From: Acanthaster planci
Taxonomy: Eukaryota; Echinodermata; Asteroidea; Valvatida; Acanthasteridae
Direction of reading: 5' to 3'
Assembly (NCBI RefSeq): GCF_001949145.1
Contig: NW_019091626.1
Coordinates: forward strand, 79,170 to 139,169
Length of the DNA: 60,000 nt
Part shown: one piece after another, positions 37,601 through 49,600 of the stretch
How the letters are laid out: every line of letters begins with the position of its first letter
How positions within the stretch are numbered: position 1 is the first letter of the stretch
Translations under genes and position numbers: made by a program
Notes under the pieces: model-generated
What the model was told of the DNA's origin: nothing
What the model saw: only the letters and a program-made list of their open reading frames with translations
The model's database searches: none

Positions 37601-40600
37601 CAAAATCTGCAGCACGAATGTGTGATCTTGGGTCAGATTCTGGGGTTTGCATTGGCCTACACATTGGAATTCGTCAGATATGCGGCAGCAGGACAACAGT
37701 GATAACGTTTAATATCTCTTTCGGTCGTTAGTTGGCAGTCTTATTCCATTTGGAGCAGAGAGTGGAGATTCTCGTCTGTCACAAGCAAAGCAAGAGGTAG
37801 GTAGTATTGGTTTTTTAGAATATAAAACAAAGCAAGAGGTAGGTAGTATTGGTTTTTTAGAATATAAAAGAGTATTATTTAGCTTAAGTAATGAAACACA
37901 TTCATCTCTAGTTACATTATTTAATATAGTCCGTGGGTAGCATTTCCCTTGCTCTCTTGTATAGTTGCTTTGTGCCAATCATATTGCACCATTGTGAAAA
38001 AGTAAAAGACATTTCTCTTTCTTTTTCAGAATCAACAATCTAAGAAGGATTTGATATCTCCCACCATTTATCCACCAAATTTCTTCCCATTCTGCGATGA
38101 CCTGTATGAGAAGATTTATGTGAGCATTTTACAACAACTCATTTGCCATTCAGTAAAACAAAATCTGGTATCTCAATATAATACACCTAAAAAAATTACT
38201 TGCAATACGTGGAATGGTGAAAGACAACGAAGTGTACTCATGGTTCACTCAGAGGCCGATATTGTGTTAACTCAAATTTTCTCTTCGCAAAAAGCCCACT
38301 ATGTTACGGTATGCATTACTAGAAAGTAAAGAGAAGACATAACGGTACTTTCATATATGGACTATTGTCATATGGATGTTAATTAAAACTCAGTTTTTTT
38401 CCGCATGGTGTTTAACAAACTGGCACCAACTAGTTTCATTACAAGTTTTAATTTATTTACAGTTCACTGACGACGGTGTCATCATTCTGTCAAATAACAA
38501 AAACCTCAATAAATACGCGTTTCCTGGGGCTAAAGGCTCAACCTTTCCTAGCGGACTGAAGATGATAGCACCATTTTGGGTGGACATTAGAGCTGATCTG
38601 TTTTCTTCAACAAAGAACGTTTTCTGGCAGGTATGTCACAAAATCTTGCTTAAAGTGTAGAAATACCCGTATATTTTGTACCGTCCTCTATGCTCAACAT
38701 CCTGGCAGGCCATTCATGATTATCATCAGCTATCCATCGTAATTGTTGACATACATACACTGTTGTCAAAGCTGAGGGTTGTCTTTTCTGCACCCCTCAA
38801 TATGTTTCACCTTCCGCTCCTCACACTGTATTGATAATGCTGTTTCTCCAAATGACAATGTCGATTGCTCTGCTCTCCCACGTGTTACCATCCAGATCGG
38901 CAGATTTCATAAAATGTTTCAACACATGTTTCATCAAATTCCCAATGGCCCTCCTGTACCCTAATGCATATGTTCTCAACCTAAAAGCCTCTTGTACCGT
39001 CAAAACCTGCCCCCGCTACCTTTCCTCGGACTGACACACCTCACTGATCGTCTTGCATTCCTTTTTCTGCTTGAGTGACCGTGGTGTAATCTACATTAAG
39101 CATCCACTGTCAACCTCATCACCTCCGAATACCATATAAGCAGTTTCATCACTGGAATTCCTGCAGTCTCCCGACAAAGGAAAGAGTATATCCTCCGATT
39201 AGTTGACTAGCCTCATGTTCCATTCAGAACCACACCTACCCACAAAAGATATATTTTGCATGCTGCTACTCTATACCTATTTTACTTAAATTCTTCCATC
39301 TCTTCATGATATTCCCCTTGTTGGTCAGGAGAGGTGTTAGGAAGGTAAATCGAGTTACTGAATGACGGAGTTCATGAACCTGTGACGCCACGCCTCTCCG
39401 TGGCGGAATTCTGGACGAGGGTGCCTTTCACCTCCAAGCTTTTGGCTTGAAAACTCCGCTGAGTAGGGTGTTGGGCACCACTAGGTCTATCGTGATTGGT
39501 CCGGTGCCTCGTGATGTTAATAAAAGAATACATGACTGAAATAAGAAACCCATAGATGCCGGACTTATGTCAACAAATGCTTGGTACCTGGTTTATGCAA
39601 TGTTCTTTCACTCACACACACAAGCAATACAGAAGTTAAGGGAGTTGTTAATGACAGAACTGTATGACTAGACTTCGCGCCAAGCAGTGAGCCCCACCAT
39701 TACTCCTACTTGTGTTCATCTATTGCCACCAGGACCTGAATAAGTGTCAAAGGCTATCTCAAGAATGCGCCATTGGCAACTCCGCAAGATGATGATCCGC
39801 CGTTTTAATCGATAGTAATGACCATCAATATTCTCCTACAACAATTGTCTTACAGGAACTACGCGCCTTATATGGCCTTGCAAGCCAGCAATTGTCGCGA
39901 TTACGCCTGAACGTTCGCTATATGCGACCTATCAAAGCGGAGCCTAGCCGCTGCGCCCGCTTAACAAAAATTAAGCTTTTCACAAAGAAGCTTGTAAATG
40001 GGAACGCTGTTTTCATCATGCCAGATTCAAATCAGGCGATTGTAATAAGAAAAAAAAACGTATTTGAATTACAATAATGCGACCAGACTAAAAGTCTAAT
40101 TTCTTTGGAGAGTACAGTTCTCTCTTTTAAAACAATCCCGGGGTCATCTCAGCAGTTTGATATCGTAATTAATATACCGTTCTGGCCAAATTTAATTGAA
40201 GTTTTAGATAGTGCTGACACCATCTACGGTTTACCCAGTCGAAGTCTTCAGACCTTATGCAAGCAGCATACAGAGTCACCTAAATGTAATGATACAAAAT
40301 AATCCCGCGTAAGTTGGACGCATAATACTAGTTTTATAGTTATTTAGACCAATATACATTTCATAATTATATTTATTAGACCTATACCATTATAAGCTAA
40401 TATTTCAAGTTACTCATATATTCAATTTGTTACTTTCCAAGGTATATGATCAGTACGATTTAAACACCAACCAAGACAATTTGAATACCATCAAGGCTAT
40501 CGCACTACCAAACGTGGATGCCGAGGGCGATATGAAACTGGCGTACTGGGCGCTGGTTGTCACGTGGAGTAATGTTCAGCCAGATTCAAAGGGAGCTGTA

Positions 40601-43600
40601 AGTTTTATGAACAGAGTTCACTGTTGGTTATTATCTGTGTAAAATGTAGTTTATTTTTCTCGGCTATTGTGGATCATTGTCAATTGGTTTACGGAAAGAG
40701 TGAGACGAAGCTTAAACTCATATACTGCTTTGGCTTTCTTTTTCAGACAACCACATTCCAAGCTGTGCTGCTGACAGATTCCATTCATAGCTATGTTATT
40801 TTTAATTACGATCCGTGTAACTCAAAATGGGACACTGCCAACCAAATCAACAAAAACGTCGTCCAGGGTTACACGTGCGGGACACAAGACCGGAGCGTAT
40901 ACGTAGACGTACCCTCGGACTCCCTATTTCAACCGGGGAGCATCGTTGGGAATTCGGGGCAGAGAGGCCGCTGGGTGTTCCAGCTTGACAGTCTCCCAGA
41001 TGGCTTCGTCAACCCGCGCTTATCCTGCCGCAATTGGCACAGTCATCAGGCACCTTATCCGATCTTCAATGCTTACTATCCCCCTTTTGCCAACACGTGT
41101 CCCTGCAGCCTGCTAATGGCTTGGCTGGACTGGCGATTCCTGAGAATGTGGCGACATCGTTATTATGTTCCAGCAGGGGACATCCTGAAATACTTTCAAG
41201 ACAGATGTTAGTATGAAAACTTACTTTGAAATAAACTACTTTGAAATAATACACAACACTTTTGTTTGTGTTTTTCTCCGAGGGAAACAATTCACTAACA
41301 AACTTATCATCTGACAACCTGTATGCAAGTCTGCCATCTAGATAAGCGTACGGTATTTATAGTCACTTGATTCCTGGCCACTGTAAGGGAACTATTACTG
41401 CAATTGCAATATATTTCTTTGATTCTCCCTTTTTTCTCGATCTGTGCACAGCTGTCATTTGCTTTGTGAGACTGTACCAAGCCCCAGGAACCCCTGGCCC
41501 ACAGTGCTGCTATGAGTGGTCGACCGGTAGTCTTCTGTACGACGTGAGAAATCCAAGAGTTGCTTCAGTTTTCGAGAGGTTTCCATTCAGTCCACTTTTC
41601 TACTCGCCTGAGGTGTTTCAACAGTGGTACGGTGAGTGTCCCCGCTCTGAACTCACTGACGTTATAATTATATAAATGTCTTAATTCGCAGTGCATCTGT
41701 ACCTGTTAAAGCCACTGGTGGCCATTTTGACGTGACGAGTAAAAGCTGGTAGTTTGCTGGTGTGCCATTGAAACAATTGATTCCACAAACAAACTTGATG
41801 AAAAGTGGTGGGCCAGCCAAGGTATGGGCGCGTTTGAGATGGCCACTGTATCTTTGCGAGCTGATTAAGGGCATTGATAGTCCAGACCTCACAGATGTGG
41901 GCTTCGTCTTCAATACGTCTAACCGAGACATACTTGTACAGTATAAACGGAATGATGACTGACACAATAATCGATATAAGTAAGCCGAATCATGGTTAGT
42001 ACGAAAACGCTAGTAGGCCGTACGGATTGTAGTGTTAAAATTATTCACATGGTATAATTTCCGTCTGTGATCTAAAAGTGCAATTGTATCAAACACCACG
42101 CATACTAATTTCGGCAGAGGAAGACGTGCTATCCCGTTACTTCTGCTGTGAAAAGTCCACCCTGTGTCATCTTTACATCGAATGGCGCCCTCTCATGACA
42201 TGTGACCACTACGTACCAACATTTTGGGGTAGGTGTTTCGTTGAAGCAGCAGTGTATAATTTTGGAAAAACATTTAGCTATCATAACGCACATTTTTGTG
42301 TCAAAATATCGGTGAGGCTGATGCTGAAGGAATTTGCTTATCATTACAAGAGGTAATCGTGTCATTTGAGATTACAAAGCGAGCGAATACAAGATTTGTA
42401 AGGTTCAAAAGTGGCATACTTCTATTCCTAAGTCCAAAAACTTTATTTCATTTAGGCTAGTTCCATTTGATTCAGGGCTTATCCGTTATTTGTTAGTACA
42501 CACACTTCATCGACGGATCTTTCGAATTGTGAACAATCATTTGACATCTTCATTTCTCCTATTTCCCAACGAGGTTGGTTCTGGGGAGATCCGCACGTTC
42601 GAACTCTTGATGGTTTGGACTACACCTTCAATGGCCTCGGTGAATACACACTAGTTCTCATCGAAGACCCGGACAGAGGCGAGAGAATCTTCGAACTACA
42701 AGGCCGGACGCAGAGAGTATACGACCCCAAAACGGAGGAGCTAACAGACGCGACTTCGTACAGTGGCTTTGCGGCTTTGGATTTTGCCAGCGGTGCAAGG
42801 GTTTGTAACAATCTAACGTGCATAGTACACCTAATATTGATTCAAACTTCGCATACCCATTTAGTCACTGCAATAAGAAATCTGTCACCGTTTCATTTGG
42901 CCTAATCTCAGCTAACAGCTCTGGGTATAATGTAGCGTTTGCCTTATCTTTAAAGGTTGAAATAAAGCTCAACAAAGAAGCCACTGACTTGATAACAACA
43001 GTGAACGGATCTGTTGTAGAGCCCACAATGGATGGTAAGCTGAAGACAAAATTGCAAGTGTTCCCTTAAATTCTAAGCGCACTAGCTCTTCTAAAATCAC
43101 AGTCAAAGCACCTTTTGCTAAGGTCGCTGAACCTCAGGCAAACAAATGAAGAACCGATTTTTGTTTTCAGTTTGTGCTTACACTTGTAGTTTTCACAGTG
43201 TTGTTTTAAGAGAATTGGAGGTTTTTAAAGACGCTAGCAAGCAGGTGATATTCTTAGATATCGTACATATTTCAAAATAAACACACATGCACCCTAAAAG
43301 AAGAATTAAAAAGGCAAAATTGCTGTGCCAGGGAAAGCAAAAGATATAAGCGTCTGTATTGGAACATGCAAATTACCGTCGAAATAACACCCTTTTCAAA
43401 ACTCTCTGAATTAAATGATAAACCACCACCGCACAAATTTGAAATTACCATTTGTTAAATTTGTTGGCAACCCACGACTGTCTTACGTATTTACGAATAT
43501 CAAAGCGAAACATTTTTTCAGGGCTGATGTCCAATGGCTTAACTGTGAGAAGAGAAGAGGATCCTCCAAAAGTAGTGGCAATATTCGCTTCCGATATCCA

Positions 43601-46600
43601 ATTTTCCGTGGGCGTGAACAACAGTTTTGTGGACGTCACCGTCCAGCTGAGCCAAAATCACAGAGGGAAATCGAAAGGACTCCTAGGTATAAAACCAGTT
43701 CCAGATGACGCACTTCAAATTAAATACATAGTAATATTATCTATGTGAAGTTTGCGGTGACACCATGTAATCAAATTCTCTCCTTGAGTGTGTGTGGTTC
43801 TGAAAAGAACCGGGAGGAGTGAACCCCGACCCCGGTTCTTTTCAGAACCACACACACTCAAAGAGAGAATTTGATTACATGGTGTCACCGCAAACTTCAC
43901 ATAGTTAGTACTTTCGCCATGCATAGCCTCAAGTCTCATTTAGTAATATTATGATGACCAAAAATGGGTCACTTGGGAGACATTCCCATAGGAACGTGCA
44001 CAAAACTTTTCAAACTTTACCGTCCCATAATTCAATATTCCCTAACCCGACCAAACTTTGCATGTTTTCCTTTCAGGCCCTAATCTATCGTCTCTCAAAA
44101 TGTGGACGATAAAAAATTTCCCCCTTTTGGTAGTTGGAGCATTAAGGAGACATTGAAATGTTTTCCTAATGACAAATGTCTCCCTAATGTTGAAAAAGTT
44201 ACTAGAAATGTCTCCCAAGTGACCTATTTGGAAATATTATGAAACGTGCAAACATTACTGACCAAACGCCTGGTCTTCGTGTATCGTCACTTCCTCAAGC
44301 TGAACTTGGTACATACAACGGTAGACGTACACATACCTCGAACTTTAACCTTTCTAGCATTCTGCATGAAATCAATGGTAGAATGTGACAACAATGTTTT
44401 TGGAAACAGAGCTCTTTGTATGTATTTCTTTCTTAATTTGTGTATCACGTTTAAGCATACACAACGGTGTAAGCAGTGCCATTGAGGGGATTCTCTTAGT
44501 TGATTCCGAATATGAGTGAGGAATTTCCTGAGTGTTGTTTTCGCAGGAGTTTGGGATGGCAACACAACTAACGATGTGCTAAGGCGTGATGGCACATTCC
44601 AAGAGCCGACCGGAGACCTGGGGAAGATGCTTGAAAGGGACTTCTTTGAATTTGGAGAAACATGTAAGCATTTTATTTTTGACAAATGCACTCTACGTGC
44701 TGCGTTTTATTCAGTTCTATGGTATTCAAATTACACGTATAGTCATACGCAGCAAGGTATGAGACGGAGAGAACCGCCCCTGCTTTGTGTTGGTCATTGT
44801 CTCGCAGGAATCTGGGGAATTCCTTTCAGAAATCTTGGGAGGTGTGTTAAGTAACAAAAGTCTGGAATGTGTATAGGGATTGGACATGTTGGGGGGGTTA
44901 CCCCTCGGTCTTATTTCTTGCTGGGTATACGTATAGTCACTTGAATTTTTAGGCTTTTATGACTACTTCGCATTCTACATGTCATTAGAGAATCTATTGA
45001 ATAACTAAAAAAATCAATTATATTCGTTTCAAACACAGCATTCTGAAGCACATGAAATCCCTATCCCTTAATATCAATCATCAATTGGCATTTACACTCT
45101 TAGTTACTGGTTCAACCTTAAAAATTTGTCAGTTGCTAAAGGTTTGCACCAGGAAGAAAATATTTGTCCAAAGCCGGGTTCTTACTTGAGACAAATGCAA
45201 AGCTCAAGCCAATTTGTGACCCACTCTGTGGAATGTTTCTTAAGCCACTTTTGAGTAAAAAGTCCTTTAGAATAGTTTTACACAGTGTAAATCAGTAGGA
45301 TCCCATGGCGTTTTTCACCAAGGAGTATCCACTTTCATCAGGATGCCAAACTGAGTGATACACAAAACAAAAACTCAATTTGCTCTTTCCAATACAAATG
45401 AAAACTCAAAACGTGGAACTGGTGACTTCAAACTCATTTTCACAGAGTGGATGACATTTGGTGTCACGAAACATTTGCAAAATTGGACCTAAGTTGAAAT
45501 GTGTTTAGCTTTTGCGAATTCGTAGCGCAAATATTTAATCTGCCCTTACAAATTCGCGTTCTTTTTCTTTCCTTTGGGCTAACACTACCTACGGAAACTT
45601 GGAGAAACATTTTTTGTTAAATTAACTTTCTTTGCCACTGTGCAGGGCGGGTCCACCCAAATGGATCCCACTTCTACTACTTGCCGCCGGAGGAGAGCTG
45701 GGACAACATGAATAACTTGACCTTCCGGCCTCAATTTCTGGAGGATCTACTCGCCAGCTTGGACGACGAGCAACTCGAAAGGATAAAAGCGGTCTGTGGG
45801 GAAAGCAGGGAGTGTCTCTACGACTCTTTGGTGCTCAATGATACAACCATCGGGATGGCCACCAAGCAAGTCAATGAAAAGAATACCGAAGACTTGATTT
45901 CAGCAAGTGAGAAAATGCGTTTTTACTTCGTGCTGAGTGTTAGGATTTCCCATTAATATGATTACCGGTGTTCCGGGCAATGTTTACAATTCCAATATAC
46001 CTCTGTCTTGAGAGCCGCTTTGTATTGGCCCAGAGCAATCAGGTGAGTGAATGGTGAAAATGAATACTATCCTCACCATTGGGAATCGTACATCACCGAT
46101 GTCGCATCGTTTTATCATAGACAAGCCCATTTTTCACAGTCTAAACCATAATGCGCAGATCGCCTGCCAGACTATTCATTGGTGCGCTGCTGTGTACTTT
46201 CAACATGGGAACTTGTAAACAATACGATCAGCTGTAGTCGCTGCAAAACCAGGAAATAGAAATATTTTTTTATAAATTTTACTAAAACCCTGTGAAATGG
46301 CATCTTTGGGTTTCAATTAACCTCATTGTAATTGTATTTTATCCCATATTGTGATGTTTCTTGTTTTTATGCTAATGCTATTTGCATATTCATAAGCAGA
46401 ACTATGATATCACTGAATCTAAATGTTGCACTGATTTATGCACAGAAAATGTCTATTTTTTTTAACCACTGCTATACCACATTTAATTTTTCTGGCAATT
46501 TATTGCTGTGAAATTATATGGCAGTAATCCGGCAAAAATCCTTTCTCAGAAATGTTCCCAGAAAGCAAATTTGGAATTCACAATTTGAACATGAAAACAT

Positions 46601-49600
46601 GCAACCTGAACCATGTCTTCCTGGATTTACATCAAAGCAAAAGCACCTGCACATGACCAAAAATGCTTGGTCAATTCTTTATGTTTGAAGAAGTGTACTG
46701 TTCAGTTCACGTAACTCCAAAAAGATATCAGACAGTCTTCATACATGGAAGAAGAGTACAGAGATACACAAAGAGTGATTCTAGGAAAAATTAATTCCCT
46801 GGTTCCTTTATCGGTGAGCGTTTGTTTGAAGTGTGTTTCTTTGTCGAAATTCCTAAGCACAATGTCTGATAAGGTTGAAAACACATATGGGTGTTCTCCT
46901 AAATGGTTTGCAAAATGCATGGCTGACATTAAATGTTATGCATGCATAACATTTAATAAACCGATACGGCGATGCAACGAGTCCTCACGCGGCTTAGACT
47001 GTTTTAGGCTGCAACGGACTGAGACAGGTACTCATTGTTTTGATTAAATTCAAGACCAAGAGGCAAAGAGCCTTTGGCTGCTCATCCTTCAGGTGTTAGA
47101 ACATCATGCGCCACACCAAAGTAGTCGTGATTTTAAGTTTTATCTCCCTTCACTCGGCTCCAAATTTATTACCTTTTTCGTATGAAAGAAGCCAATTGAA
47201 CCCAATAGCTAATTCCCAATGCTTAGCATGAGGTCAGGCGTTTCTAAAGTTATATCACTGTTAATACGTTTGATAAAACGGGTCGGCGATACGATCCCTT
47301 CCACCAATTTGTTTCGGCTACACAACTCGGGGGAAAATAAGCAAAAATCGGGCAATTGCCCACGAGTGTAGGCAGCTTAATAATTCGGCCTTCAACGGGT
47401 ATTATGCTTACAGTACACGAGATACGTGTACAGATACGTGTACATAGTGATTATGTTTAATCGTAACATTGGTGATTACCCTTTAGCAAATTATCCGCCC
47501 AAACTGACGTCAGTTGAGAGCATTACGGCAACCGTAGGGCAGACCTTCATGCTACAGATACATGCTACAGATCCAGATGGGGACAACATAACATTCCATC
47601 TGCTGGAGATGGTCACCGGTGCAGGCATTACAGTGGAAGGTTTGTGACACTGCTACACTCGCCACTTTGAGCTATAAAACAATTTCAAAAGAGAGATACT
47701 GTGTTTTCTCTTCAGTGTCAATATTACAGTGCATTTCTGTGCCGTGGTTTTGAGTATGTAAATTAGTCATTTCATACCACAGGTGGCCTTTTCAGCTGGA
47801 CACCCAATGACACCTCAAAGGTCAGGGTCGGTTTTTTAGCAACAGATGGCAGGTCAAATTCGACACTCGAGCCAATAGTGAATCTCTGTCATTGTCAAAA
47901 TGGCGGAACGTGTCTTCCCGGTCGACATGTAGACGGCACCAATCTGGTTCAAGACCGCTTTGGGGTAAGTTTCTGCAAACATTTTTACAAAAATATTGAC
48001 ATTTCTTTTGCAGCGTCACAAGCATAGACTCGATTGGCCAAACAGTGACTGGGCCCGAGTTAAAAAAAAAATTTAACATAATGGCCCCAACATTAAATAA
48101 TTGCGAAATACTCAACGAAAATGCCCTTTTCCAAATCCCCAAAATCACATCAAGCAATTTTTAGGCAACACCTGCTGTGAACCAAGGGAGAACGTTTCGC
48201 AACTTTTGACTACCCAAAGAAAATGTGTTTGCAAAAATCCTGTAAGTCTTTATTTGATTTGTCCCATGTGAATTGTCTGCTTAAGTCTTCAGTGGGTTGC
48301 TGACATAGGGCCCTGTTACGAAGGTTAGAATAGATGCCACAGATAACACCCAGAGATTTAAAGAATGTAAAAGGCACGATTCAACATGGTTTCATTTGAT
48401 AATCATGCAAAATTCAAGGTATTCCTCTGCATATTGTAAAATTCAACCTTCCAACCTTCCTAACAACAAAGTGAAGATTTGAGCATACACCGATCTTCAA
48501 ATCGTTGGCATAACGTTGTCCGTTGTGATTTCTGACCATGAACAGCGAGGTTGGAGTCAAAGACTACCCCGTTGCGATATACTTGCTCTATTAAAACACC
48601 TGGTATATTTAGCCAGTGCCGTTTGATCCAGGTCAGAAGTTTGTACTTACATGATACAGAAAAGACGTTGACTAATTTGGTAGCTTTTGAAGCTTTTTTT
48701 ATAGGGAAAAATTGCCTTTTCAAGAAAACTCAAACAGTTGGATTAAACCACCTTTTCAGCTTCATTTAAGCTCAGACTATCACTTGCCTTGTTTTTTTTT
48801 GGGAAAGTGAGCCAAACAAAAATCTTGTACAACATTCCAACATCTCTCCTAATGCTCTGTAGTCGTTCACTTTGTTTATCAGGTATTACTGTGCGAGTGT
48901 GAGCCGGGGTGGACCGGTGAGTTCTGTGAAATGGACTACGATGCATGCGCAGGCAGCCCCTGCTACCTTGGCGTGAATTGTACGGATGAGGTGCCTCCGT
49001 CCATGAACAGCACGTGCGGCCTCTGTCCTGACGGATTAGACGGCGACGGAAAAACATGCACAGGTATATGATAAAATGACATAATCCACGACTTTGAGAA
49101 TAAGGTTTGCATTGCACTCTCTCTCTCTCTCTCTCTTGATAGACATATGTGAGGGCATGTAAGAAGTAAACCGGAGTGCACCATGCGCAGTAAATATACT
49201 GTCTTTAGTGATTGAAATGCTGCCATTACAATCTTTAATATTCCCATTTTGTGACAGTTTAGGTTCGATTTTAATCAATTTCTTTCTAGATCGTGACGAG
49301 TGTCAGTTGTACAAAGACGATCTAGCTGGCATTGACGAGCCTGGGTGCGATCAGATCTGTGAGAATATCCTACTGAGTTTCAAGTGCAGCTGCAACCGAG
49401 GATATTATCTAGACCAGGATAATAAAACGTGCCTGGGTATGCTTGACTGTGCTGTTCATACATTTCTCAAAAGATGTTGCACATGCCTGCCTTACTGAGT
49501 AGATTGTATAATTCCTCAAGAGACAGAGTGCGCCAAAATCTTCGACATTTTCAAGTTTTTGATTTTGGAAAAACTAACTACGCTGTCTGATTGCTATAGA

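Noticed and set aside
39390-39530. Structured, SINE-like or RNA-gene-like block in intron 32
   Set aside because: Short self-complementary pieces only; no tRNA, 5S or snRNA signature that I could support.
42900-42955. Upstream extension of the second VWD exon
   Set aside because: Starting at the CTAATCTCAG acceptor in phase 0 gives a stop (ATG TAG); starting at 42956 gives the expected VWD junction.
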